DNA of 15,636 nucleotides from an uncultured Lachnospiraceae bacterium (GCA_946533525.1 CAMNBW010000012.1:1-15636), one strand, 5' to 3'. Positions 8,065 to 15,624 are shown, counted from the first letter of the stretch. Numbers and translations are program-made. Notes: generated by a model from the letters alone, not told the origin.

Positions 8065-9101
8065 GCTTCTATCCCCATTGCCGCCATCTCATCCCTTATA
8101 TAGGACAGCTTAAGCAGCCTTTCCTTTACACCTTCCACGTCCAAAAGCTCCGTATTGTCGGAGTTGAAGGACTCCTCTTCCTGCCTTTGGGTATTGCCCT
8201 CTATAAAATACTTATCGTAATTCAGATCCCTATTGTCTGCGGGTACTCTGAAGAAGTTTCCCATATCCACGGATCTTGCCCTCTCCTCTACGGTGAGCAG
8301 GGTCTCGGACATCTTTTCCCCGTGCCTTATGCCTATTATCCTGGTCTTCGTATCCTCGGCATGGAAGAGCTCCTTTACCGCCTGTGCGAGGGTGCCTATG
8401 GTGCTGGCCGGGGCCTTCTGTACCATGATGTCTCCGGTATGGGCGTTCTGGAAGGCGTAGACCACGAGCTCCACCGCCTCTTCCAGGGACATTATGAATC
8501 TGGTCATGTCCGGGTTCGTAACGGTTATATCATTTCCCTGCCGGATCTGCTCGATAAAAAGAGGAACTACCGAGCCTCTGGAGCATAACACGTTCCCGTA
8601 GCGGGTCCCGCATATAAGGGTCTTGTCCGGGTCCACCGTACGGCTCTTGGCTACAAAGACCTTCTCCATCATGGCCTTGGAGGTTCCCATGGCGTTTATC
8701 GGATAGGCCGCCTTGTCCGTGGACAAACAGATGACCTTCTTCACCCCGGCGTGGATTGCTTCATTTAACATGTTGTCGGTTCCGTATACATTCGTCCTCA
8801 CTGCCTCCATCGGGAAGAATTCGCAGCTCGGAACCTGCTTCAAGGCCGCGGCATGGAAGATATAGTCCACTCCCTCCATGGCGTCCCTAAGGGAGTGCAT
8901 ATCCCGCACGTCGCCTATACAGTATTTTATTTTGTTGTTGTTATAGAGATGCCGCATATCGTCCTGCTTTTTTTCATCTCTCGAAAATATACGTATCTCC
9001 GCTATATCCGTATTTAAAAAGCGGTTTAGGACCGCATTTCCGAAGGACCCCGTTCCTCCTGTTATCATCAGCACCTTGCCGTCAAAAATATTGTCCGCCA
9101 T
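8061..9101 (-). CDS. fnlA: UDP-GlcNAc 4,6-dehydratase/5-epimerase, FnlA/CapE/WbjB type
   Basis: A soluble 346-residue extended SDR enzyme. It is predicted to turn UDP-GlcNAc into the UDP-2-acetamido-2,6-dideoxy-L-hexos-4-ulose that starts UDP-L-FucNAc and related L-sugar pathways. The NAD-binding TGGTGSFG is at 14-21, LKQVPSCEFFPMEAVRTNV at 87-105, and the active-site region STDKAAYPINAMG at 127-139. Met138 and Lys142 replace the usual Tyr-x3-Lys, a hallmark of this CapE group. The length fits FnlA/CapE (about 340 residues). It lacks the membrane and first Rossmann domains of the PglF-type enzyme in the same cluster, so the window carries two distinct UDP-GlcNAc dehydratases. AAGGAG lies 7 nt before ATG 9101, and the upstream stop is 1 nt away. 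The next gene is a FnlC-type epimerase, but the intervening FnlB/CapF reductase of the classic pathway is absent. Confidence 0.93.
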   Translation of the reverse strand: MADNIFDGKVLMITGGTGSFGNAVLNRFLNTDIAEIRIFSRDEKKQDDMRHLYNNNKIKYCIGDVRDMHSLRDAMEGVDYIFHAAALKQVPSCEFFPMEAVRTNVYGTDNMLNEAIHAGVKKVICLSTDKAAYPINAMGTSKAMMEKVFVAKSRTVDPDKTLICGTRYGNVLCSRGSVVPLFIEQIRQGNDITVTNPDMTRFIMSLEEAVELVVYAFQNAHTGDIMVQKAPASTIGTLAQAVKELFHAEDTKTRIIGIRHGEKMSETLLTVEERARSVDMGNFFRVPADNRDLNYDKYFIEGNTQRQEEESFNSDNTELLDVEGVKERLLKLSYIRDEMAAMGIEA

Positions 9102-9102
9102 T

Positions 9103-10287
9103 TCAGCTCTCCTTCATAAAAGTTTCCAGTATATCCACCGATCTCCCGGTATTGAAATTTGCCTTCAGATATTCTCTCCCGTTATTTCCAAGCTCCGCCA
9201 GATCCTCCCGGCGCTCGCATATCTTCTCCACCGCTTCGATAAAGGAGGCCGCGTCGTCGGAGGGACACCACCAGCCGCACCGGGCCTCGTACGTCACAAG
9301 GGCGTGTATATCCGTTACCCTGTCCGTCACCGCGAGCACGGGCTTGGCGAGACGCATATAGGACAGAACCCTGGAGGGGTAGTTGGGTATGGAAAAATCC
9401 GGGCTTAAGATGACCAGCCCCACATCGGCATCAGCGAGCTTCTTCTCATATTCCTCTCTCGGAAGGAAAGGGATATAGGTAAGGTTGGCAGGCTTCTTTT
9501 CCCGGATAAAGCTCTCCACCATGCCCTGCTCGGTCCCGCTGCCGATTATCGTAAAGTGGGCCTTCATATAGCCCTTGAGCCTCTCTATGCAAAGCAGCAG
9601 AAAATCGATGGCCTGCGGCTTTCCGAGATTTCCTCCGAAGATGAAGTCGATCCTGTCCTTTTCCTTAGGCTCAGGCTTATACTCCCCGATAATATCCTTT
9701 ATCTTTACCGTATTGGGAAAGAGCTCCAGCTTCGAGGGATCCGGCTGGGGCTCGTGGCTTTTTAAATATTCTATATTCGCATTGGACATACAGCCTATGC
9801 GGTCGGAGGCCTCGTAAAGCTTTCTTTCCAGATAGGAGAAATACTTATGCGCAAGGCTGTTCTCCTTCATCATCTTAAGATCCACGGCATTTTGCGGGAA
9901 AATGTCCTTAAGCATGAGATAGCTCTTTGCCTTATAGTGGTTTTTGAGCCTGGTTACGAGCCGCCCGAAGGTTACAGGCGGCGTGGGATATATGATCAGA
10001 TCTATCTTTTCGTCCCAGATATTCTTCCTCACGGCTCTGTAAAAGATCTGTCCCATGGTAAGCTGGATGAGACCCTTGCGTATCTTATCGGAGCTGAACT
10101 GATTATCGAGCTGCACATATACGGTGCTTACTCCGTGCTCCTCGCAGACTCCCGAGGGGACGGAGGCTTCGGAAGTGCCCGCCAGACAGTAGACCTTATG
10201 CCCCCTGTCCCGCAGCTCCTCCACAAGGTCCAGATATATGGTTGAAGTTTTAAAGCTGAAGATCTGAAACAGACATAGTACATTCAT
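9103..10287 (-). CDS. GT4-family glycosyltransferase, WbuB-like
   Basis: A 394-residue GT-B glycosyltransferase. The stretch YPTPPVTFG (100-108), KDIFPQNAVDL (127-137) and the second-domain start FGGNLGKPQ (217-225) are characteristic of the WbuB group, whose members are linked to transfer of N-acetyl-L-fucosamine in O-antigen clusters. NYPSRVLSYMRLAKPVLA (302-319) occupies the donor-binding region. WbuB genes typically sit beside fnlA-fnlB-fnlC, and here the FnlA- and FnlC-type genes follow immediately, which supports use of the 6-deoxy-L-hexosamine they help to make. A GAGGAG ribosome site precedes ATG 10287. Acceptor identity is unknown. It may add the second sugar to the lipid-linked primer, since it is the first transferase gene after the initiating enzyme. 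Confidence 0.88.
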   Translation of the reverse strand: MNVLCLFQIFSFKTSTIYLDLVEELRDRGHKVYCLAGTSEASVPSGVCEEHGVSTVYVQLDNQFSSDKIRKGLIQLTMGQIFYRAVRKNIWDEKIDLIIYPTPPVTFGRLVTRLKNHYKAKSYLMLKDIFPQNAVDLKMMKENSLAHKYFSYLERKLYEASDRIGCMSNANIEYLKSHEPQPDPSKLELFPNTVKIKDIIGEYKPEPKEKDRIDFIFGGNLGKPQAIDFLLLCIERLKGYMKAHFTIIGSGTEQGMVESFIREKKPANLTYIPFLPREEYEKKLADADVGLVILSPDFSIPNYPSRVLSYMRLAKPVLAVTDRVTDIHALVTYEARCGWWCPSDDAASFIEAVEKICERREDLAELGNNGREYLKANFNTGRSVDILETFMKES

Positions 10288-10967
10288 TAAAACAGCTCCT
10301 CTATTGCCTTTCTGAGAGCGCTTAACGAGGTTATCCTCTTATTTTCCCTGCATTCGCCGCCGTAGGGAGCCTCTGCATACACCCCGCCCTCCCTGATTAT
10401 CCTGACGGTCTTTATCGGGGCTGCCTTCATTATCTCGAAGTCCTTCCCGGGGTTGTCCCCGACATAAACCATGGAAGCAAGGGGCACACCCAGTTTTTCC
10501 GAAAGGATTTCAAAGCCCTTCACGGAAGGCTTCCAGTACTCCCTTCCCAGCTCATCCGTATAGAATATGGCATCGAAATGCCTGTCCAACTCCACAGCCC
10601 TGGCCTTGTTTTTCTGAGTCACTAGGTAGCCGTCGGTCAAAACACCCAGTCTGCAGCCGGCCTCCTTTAAGTCCTTAAGGGCGGGAAGCACATCCTCGCA
10701 AAAGCCTATATCCGGCTCATGCTCCCTGTATACCCTTACCAGGTCTTTTATATCCTCCTCGGTATAAGCGATTCCGAGCCGGTCATACATGCGGTTAAAG
10801 ACGTTTTTTGCCGACCTTTCGAATTCCTCTCTTAAAAGGCCGTATATCCTATCCTCATCCGTACCGGCTTTTACGCTTAAATACCTTGCCACGGCCCTGT
10901 AGCCGCTGAAAACATAATCCCTTTCGAGGATAAGAGTATCGTCCAGGTCAAAAATAACTGCCTTCAT
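10287..10967 (-). CDS. HAD-superfamily hydrolase paired with the ATP-grasp ligase
   Basis: A 226-residue phosphatase-like protein of the haloacid dehalogenase superfamily with a helical C1-type cap. The four HAD motifs are clear: the nucleophile loop FDLDDT (D7, D9), the threonine of motif II in LTDG (110-113), the motif III lysine at WKPS (K146), and the metal-binding motif IV GDNPGKD (170-176). It should hydrolyse a phosphate ester or acyl phosphate in the cytoplasm. The gene overlaps the ATP-grasp gene by 20 nt upstream and shares one base (TAATG) with the glycosyltransferase start downstream. The context points to processing of a product or substrate of the ATP-grasp enzyme or of a phosphorylated sugar precursor. 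The sequence does not identify the substrate, and phosphoglycolate-phosphatase-style annotation would be only superfamily-level. Confidence 0.88.
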   Translation of the reverse strand: MKAVIFDLDDTLILERDYVFSGYRAVARYLSVKAGTDEDRIYGLLREEFERSAKNVFNRMYDRLGIAYTEEDIKDLVRVYREHEPDIGFCEDVLPALKDLKEAGCRLGVLTDGYLVTQKNKARAVELDRHFDAIFYTDELGREYWKPSVKGFEILSEKLGVPLASMVYVGDNPGKDFEIMKAAPIKTVRIIREGGVYAEAPYGGECRENKRITSLSALRKAIEELF

Positions 10968-11946
10968 ACTCTATCTCTCTTTGCATGTTTTCGTTCAGCA
11001 TTATGGACTGGTCAAACCTTAAATAAGTCAGGTTTTCCCTGAAGTTTTCGTTATATTCAAGGGTCTCGCCCTTAAGCAGGCGGTATAGGTTTTCGCAGCT
11101 GTCCGCGCCGGCCATTATGGACATTGGCGCCCCGCCGCCGAATCTGGGGTTTATCTCGATATACTTAATACCCCTGTCGGTCTTCATGCACTGGACGGTG
11201 ATGTGGCCTATTGGCTTTAGCGCCTGCATGAGCTTCGTAACGGATTTCATTATCTGCCTGTCCCGCCTTATTACTCCCTTTGCGATCTCTCCGCTCCTTG
11301 TGGCGATCCTGACCCGGGGTACAACGGTTATAAGCCGGGAATTAAAATCGAGAAATACGTCTATGGTGTACTCGGTCCCCTCGACAAATTCCTGAACGAT
11401 CGGCTTATCTATAAGGTGCCTGAAGGTCATGAGCTCGTCGATATTGTTTACCCTGTAGGCGTTTATCGAGGAGCTGCCGTCCAGGGGTTTTATAAAGACC
11501 GGGAATTTCACTTCCGCACAGTCGAGCTCGTGCTCCGTATAAAGTCTCGGCATCTCAAAGCCGTGCTCCTCAAGGAACTTCTGGGTATTCCTCTTGTCCC
11601 TGCAGACGTGGACTACCTTTTCACTGGATATGAGCACCCTGGCCTTGGTCGCCCCCTCTATCTCCGCCTTTCTCTCGGACAGGAGGATTAGCTCCGTGTC
11701 TATAGTCGGAACTATAAGATCGACTCCGAAATTATTGCATATATTTATTATCGAGGCTATGTATGCGTCATTTTCGGATATTCTCGGAACTATCTCGTTA
11801 ATATCCGCAAAATAAAGCGCGGGCGCCAGCTCCGACGCATCCGCAGCAATGACCTGCCCCTTTATTCCCAGCTTGTCCCTTGCATGCTTAAAGCAATTTA
11901 CAAGCTCCACTCTTCGTCCTGCCGAAAGAATCAGCACATTTATCAT
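10948..11946 (-). CDS. ATP-grasp ligase, carbamoyl-phosphate-synthase-large-chain-like
   Basis: This 332-residue protein has the ATP-grasp fold, which joins a carboxylate to an amine or other nucleophile through an acyl-phosphate. The N-terminal pre-ATP-grasp domain begins INVLILSAGRRVELV (2-16). The nucleotide-binding lysine is in FIKP (K153), an acidic loop QEFVEGTEYTIDV follows (185-197), and the magnesium-binding carboxylate and asparagine are in EINPRFGGG (264-272). All core residues look intact. A strong AAGGAG site lies just upstream and the start overlaps the transferase stop as TAATG. It overlaps the HAD gene by 20 nt, so the two almost surely act together. Such pairs are known in polysaccharide loci of Clostridia and Bacteroidetes, but I know of no established substrate. 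A role in adding an amino acid or other acyl group to a sugar amine is only an inference. Confidence 0.85.
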   Translation of the reverse strand: MINVLILSAGRRVELVNCFKHARDKLGIKGQVIAADASELAPALYFADINEIVPRISENDAYIASIINICNNFGVDLIVPTIDTELILLSERKAEIEGATKARVLISSEKVVHVCRDKRNTQKFLEEHGFEMPRLYTEHELDCAEVKFPVFIKPLDGSSSINAYRVNNIDELMTFRHLIDKPIVQEFVEGTEYTIDVFLDFNSRLITVVPRVRIATRSGEIAKGVIRRDRQIMKSVTKLMQALKPIGHITVQCMKTDRGIKYIEINPRFGGGAPMSIMAGADSCENLYRLLKGETLEYNENFRENLTYLRFDQSIMLNENMQREIEYEGSYF

Positions 11947-12602
11947 TATCCTTCTCCTTTAAAGTCCTTATCGGGGCTTATCTGCTGTGCGCCGGACGCA
12001 GTTCCCTGAAACTCCGGCATGGTTGCGTTGTTTTCAGCGCTTATTCCGTCTCTTTTCAAAACCTTACCCACAGTCATAAAGACTATTTTCACGTCCAGGG
12101 CAAAAGAGACATTTCTGGCGTATTCCACGTCATATTCAAACTTCTTCTCCCAGCTTAAGGCATTGCGCCCGTTGACCTGCGCCAGCCCTGTCAGTCCGGG
12201 AAGCACATCGTGCCTGTGCCTTTGCTCCTCGCTGTACCTCGGGAGATACCTTACAAGCAGGGGCCTTGGCCCCACAAAGGACATATCTCCTTTAAGTATA
12301 TTTATAAATTCCGGCAGCTCATCCAGGGAGGTCGCCCTGAGCTTTTTCCCAAAGGGCGTAAGCCGCTCTTCGTCGCTTAAAAGCTCCCCCTTTTCATCCC
12401 GCCTGTCGGTCATTGTCCTGAATTTATACATTTTAAATATACGTCCGTTAAGCCCCGGCCGCTCCTGGGTAAAAAGCACCGGCGTACCGAGCTTCAGCCT
12501 TACGAGCAGGGCCGTGATCAGCAGCACCGGAGAGCTTATTATAAGCGCCGCTCCCGAAAGCAGGATGTCTAAGAGCCTTTTAACGTACTTACGGTATATC
12601 AT
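11946..12602 (-). CDS. Small monotopic phosphoglycosyl transferase (bacterial sugar transferase), PglC-like
   Basis: It is predicted to move a sugar-1-phosphate from the UDP-sugar onto undecaprenyl phosphate, starting the lipid-linked repeat unit at the cytoplasmic face of the membrane. At 218 residues it is the minimal single-domain form, close to PglC and lacking the extra membrane domain of WbaP-type proteins. A single N-terminal hydrophobic stretch (about 8-35) contains Ser24-Pro25, matching the helix-break that gives PglC its re-entrant topology. The conserved KMYKFRTM lies near 57-64, the catalytic Asp-Glu pair is in SLDELPEF (D94, E95), and GPRPLL follows at 111-116. Its ATG overlaps the aminotransferase stop as ATGA. 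The order dehydratase, aminotransferase, transferase suggests it uses the amino-dideoxy sugar. The PglD acetyltransferase usual in the bacillosamine pathway is not present here, nor fused to this protein. Confidence 0.92.
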   Translation of the reverse strand: MIYRKYVKRLLDILLSGAALIISSPVLLITALLVRLKLGTPVLFTQERPGLNGRIFKMYKFRTMTDRRDEKGELLSDEERLTPFGKKLRATSLDELPEFINILKGDMSFVGPRPLLVRYLPRYSEEQRHRHDVLPGLTGLAQVNGRNALSWEKKFEYDVEYARNVSFALDVKIVFMTVGKVLKRDGISAENNATMPEFQGTASGAQQISPDKDFKGEG

Positions 12603-13744
12603 TTACCGAAAAGACCTCTTACAATGCCGATTATCCTGTCCATGTCCTCGTCCGTATTCTTTATGTCGGAGGGCAGGCAGAGTCCCCGGTTATATATGTC
12701 CTCGGCCACTGACATCCCGTCCTTAACCTGGATAAAATCATTTTCCGAATAGACGGGCTGCAGGTGCATGGGCTTCCAGATGGGCCTCGTCTCGATGTCC
12801 TCCTCTGCAAGGGCGTCCATGATGTCATAGGGTCCCACCTTGGAATCGGGGCTTAAGGTCAGGCAGGTCAGCCAGAAATTCGGCAATGTCCCCTCCTTAT
12901 AGGGATTTAAGGTTATTTCCGGTATATCCTCGAAGGCCTTTCTGTACTTTTCACGGATAAGCCTCTTGGCTTCCACATGGCTGTCGAGATAAACCATCTG
13001 CCCCCGGCCTATTCCGGCAACGATGTTGCTCATCCGGTAATTAAAGCCGATCTCCTTATGCTGGTAGTATCTCTCCGGCTCCCTTGCCTGGGTCGCAAGG
13101 AACCTGGCCTTCTTTACCAGCTCTTCATCGTGGGAGATGAGCATTCCCCCGCCGGAAGTGGTTATTATCTTATTTCCGTTAAAGGAAAGAATTCCGCAGA
13201 TACCGAAGGACCCGGTATTCCTAAGATTGCCTTCGGCGTCCGGCTCCTTTGAGCCCATGGCCTCCGCCGCATCCTCGATATAGGGCACGTTATGTCTTTT
13301 GCATATTTCCTCTAGCTCGGCATTTAAAGCCGGGGTTCCGTAAAGGTCGGCGCTGATGACCGCCTTTGCATTGGGATATTTTTCAAAGGCCTTTTCCAGG
13401 GCTTCGGGATCCATGTTCCAGGTCTTCGTCTCTGAATCGATGAAGACCGGCACTCCGCCGTCGTAGGTTATGGGATTTACAGTGGCTGCGAAGGTAAGGG
13501 TCGGACCGAAAACTATATCTCCGGGCTTCACCCCTATAAGCCGCATGGCAAGGTGTATAGCCGCGGTTCCTGCGCTTAACGCCGTAGCGTGCATGCCGCC
13601 GCCGAAATACTGCTCAACGTCCGCTTCAAAGCCGTCCACATTGGCTCCGAGGGGCGCTACCCAGTTGGTGTCAAAGGCTTCCTTTATGTATTTCATTTCC
13701 ATGTCATGCATGGTAGGTGATGATAAAAATATTCTTTTACTCAT
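12599..13744 (-). CDS. DegT/DnrJ/EryC1-family PLP sugar aminotransferase, PglE-like
   Basis: This 381-residue enzyme should transfer an amino group, probably from glutamate, to C4 of the keto sugar made by the dehydratase encoded just upstream. The N-terminal stretch SSPTMHDMEMKYIKEAF and the following NWVAPLG are typical of the PglE-like branch. The PLP site is visible as EDAAEAMGS, and the Schiff-base lysine lies in GNKIITTSGGGM. I start it at ATG 13744 because the mature family begins near MSKRIFLSSPT. A longer in-frame start at 13801 only adds 19 residues that lie inside the dehydratase gene and do not resemble the family. The start shares the sequence ATGAGTAA with the upstream stop, and no clear ribosome site precedes it, so translation is probably by re-initiation. 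An alternative is a WcfR/AADGal-type aminotransferase giving the galacto isomer. Motifs alone do not decide this. Confidence 0.92.
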   Translation of the reverse strand: MSKRIFLSSPTMHDMEMKYIKEAFDTNWVAPLGANVDGFEADVEQYFGGGMHATALSAGTAAIHLAMRLIGVKPGDIVFGPTLTFAATVNPITYDGGVPVFIDSETKTWNMDPEALEKAFEKYPNAKAVISADLYGTPALNAELEEICKRHNVPYIEDAAEAMGSKEPDAEGNLRNTGSFGICGILSFNGNKIITTSGGGMLISHDEELVKKARFLATQAREPERYYQHKEIGFNYRMSNIVAGIGRGQMVYLDSHVEAKRLIREKYRKAFEDIPEITLNPYKEGTLPNFWLTCLTLSPDSKVGPYDIMDALAEEDIETRPIWKPMHLQPVYSENDFIQVKDGMSVAEDIYNRGLCLPSDIKNTDEDMDRIIGIVRGLFGK

Positions 13745-15617
13745 TGCTGTTTGGGGTGTAGTGGTAGGTCGGCACAAGGTCTTCGAGCCACCTGCGTACA
13801 TCCGCTGTCTCCTCCTTGGATTCCCGGCTTAGGATCTCCAGCTTTTTATAAAAGCCCTCTTCCTCGAATTCTATGGGCTTGCCTATGTGGATGAGCTTAT
13901 TGGCAGTCTCCTGCATACCCTCTTCCTTCATAAGCATCTCTTCGTAGAGCTTTTCTCCGGGTCTTAAGCCTGTAAATTTAATATCTATATCCTCCCCGGG
14001 CACATAGCCCGAAAGTCGGATAAGGTTCTTTGCAAGATCCAGTATCTTAACCGGCTCTCCCATATCCAAAACGAAGATCTCTCCTCCTTTGGCATAGGCT
14101 CCCGCCTGCAGTACCAGGGATACCGCCTCGGGAATGGTCATAAAATATCTGATTATCCTAGGATCGGTCACAGTTACGGGACCGCCTTCGGCTATCTGCT
14201 TTTTAAAGAGAGGGATCACCGAGCCGTTGGAGCCCAGGACATTTCCGAAACGCACGGCCACGAATACCGTATTTCCCCTGTGGTTATAGGACTGGACTAT
14301 CATCTCGCAGATACGCTTTGTGGCTCCCATTATATTGGTGGGATTTACGGCCTTGTCTGTGGAGATCAGCACGAACTTCGAGACGTTGGCCTTGACCGCC
14401 GCCTCCGCCACCTTCCAGGTACCCATTACATTGTTCTTGACCGCCTCGTTGGGACTGTCCTCCATGAGGGGAACGTGCTTATGCGCCGCCGCATGGTAGA
14501 CGATGTCCGGCTTATAGGTCTGGAAAATATCGTTTACCCTCTTGGTATTTCTAACCGAGCCTATGAGCACCTTCAGATTGAGCTCCGGATGCTTGTCCTT
14601 CAGCTCCTGCTGTATGTCGTAGGCGCTGTTTTCGTATATGTCAAGAATAATTAACTGCTTGGGCCGGTGGGTTGCGATCTGCCGGCACAGCTCGGAGCCT
14701 ATGGAGCCTCCTCCTCCGGTTACAAGCACCACCTTGCCTATCACGTATTTCATTATGGAGTCCAGATCTACCTCTATGGGCTCCCGGCCCAGAAGGTCCA
14801 CAACGTCCACCTTCCTGAGCTGGCTTACGTTTACTTCCCCGTTAACAAGCTGGTACATACCCGGCAGGGTCTTCAGCTCACACTTGGTCTCCTTGCATAT
14901 ATCCAGTATCTCCTTAAGCTGCTTTCGCGGTATGGAGGGCATGGCTATTATGATCTCATCAATATGGTACTTGGCGGCGTTTTCGATTATCTCATCCCTT
15001 CCGCCGACGACCTTTACCCCGTGGATATAGCTGCCGATCTTGCTCTTGTTGTCGTCAATGACGCAGCGGACATCCTTCTGGATAAATCTTGAGGTCTTCA
15101 TCTCCCTTATTATGGAGTTCCCTGAATCTCCCGCCCCTATGACCATGACATTCCTGCTGGTGGCCTGCATCGTCCGCTTCTGTATAAAGGCGCGGAAAAG
15201 CCGGTAGGCAAAGCGGCTTGCAAAGACGAAGGCGACAAGGCACATGGCATAAAGGAAGAAATAGCTCCGGGGCATGGAGAACTTTAAAAGGGTCATTCCC
15301 ACCGCCTGGGCCACGGAAGCTATTATACAGGCCATGACCGTGGAGCCCAGCTCTATTGTTCCCGCATAGCTCCAAAGGCTTGTGTATAGGTGAAACAGGT
15401 AGAAGATAAGTATTGTTACGCAGACGTTTACCGGGGCGTAGTGCCACAGATTCTCTCTCCACATGTAGCCGCCCACTGTATGCAGAAGCTGGTCATAGCT
15501 TAAGTCGAAGCGCAGCAACAGCCCCAGCGCACTGGCAGCGAGTACCGCCAGCACGTCATAGGTTATGAGCCCTACCCGTCTGAAAAACAGGGCCTTGTTT
15601 TTGATAAATGTTACCAT
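13737..15617 (-). CDS. Membrane-anchored UDP-GlcNAc 4,6-dehydratase, PglF/CapD type
   Basis: This 626-residue protein is expected to convert UDP-GlcNAc to the UDP-4-keto-6-deoxy sugar, the first step to an amino-dideoxy sugar, at the inner face of the membrane. The N-terminus has about four hydrophobic segments (roughly residues 13-36, 62-82, 93-110 and 118-135). A CoA-binding-like Rossmann domain follows with GAGDSG at 161-166. The catalytic extended-SDR domain has TGGGGSIGSE at 300-309, STDK at 419-422, and Met430...Lys434 where ordinary SDRs have Tyr...Lys. That substitution is normal for this PglF/FlaA1/CapE group. Length and architecture match full-length PglF, WbpM and CapD proteins. 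ATG at 15617 is preceded by GGAG at good spacing. It is the first gene of the visible operon and its end overlaps the aminotransferase by 8 nt, which supports a shared pathway. The family is certain. The exact stereochemistry of the product is not visible from sequence. Confidence 0.93.
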   Translation of the reverse strand: MVTFIKNKALFFRRVGLITYDVLAVLAASALGLLLRFDLSYDQLLHTVGGYMWRENLWHYAPVNVCVTILIFYLFHLYTSLWSYAGTIELGSTVMACIIASVAQAVGMTLLKFSMPRSYFFLYAMCLVAFVFASRFAYRLFRAFIQKRTMQATSRNVMVIGAGDSGNSIIREMKTSRFIQKDVRCVIDDNKSKIGSYIHGVKVVGGRDEIIENAAKYHIDEIIIAMPSIPRKQLKEILDICKETKCELKTLPGMYQLVNGEVNVSQLRKVDVVDLLGREPIEVDLDSIMKYVIGKVVLVTGGGGSIGSELCRQIATHRPKQLIILDIYENSAYDIQQELKDKHPELNLKVLIGSVRNTKRVNDIFQTYKPDIVYHAAAHKHVPLMEDSPNEAVKNNVMGTWKVAEAAVKANVSKFVLISTDKAVNPTNIMGATKRICEMIVQSYNHRGNTVFVAVRFGNVLGSNGSVIPLFKKQIAEGGPVTVTDPRIIRYFMTIPEAVSLVLQAGAYAKGGEIFVLDMGEPVKILDLAKNLIRLSGYVPGEDIDIKFTGLRPGEKLYEEMLMKEEGMQETANKLIHIGKPIEFEEEGFYKKLEILSRESKEETADVRRWLEDLVPTYHYTPNSNE

Positions 15618-15624
15618 CTATTGT

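Noticed and set aside
12019..12726. Plus-strand open frame of 235 codons
   Set aside because: It lies antisense to the phosphoglycosyl transferase and the end of the aminotransferase, has low-complexity Ser/Leu/Pro-rich composition, resembles no known protein and has no credible ribosome site. It is a shadow of the real genes.
13745..13801. Longer start for the aminotransferase at 13801
   Set aside because: The 19 extra residues lie inside the dehydratase coding end, do not resemble the family N-terminus, and have no ribosome site.
15055..15462. Minus-strand 135-codon frame inside the dehydratase gene
   Set aside because: It is an out-of-frame reading within a well-supported membrane-anchored dehydratase. 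Its Gly/Leu/His-rich product has no family match.
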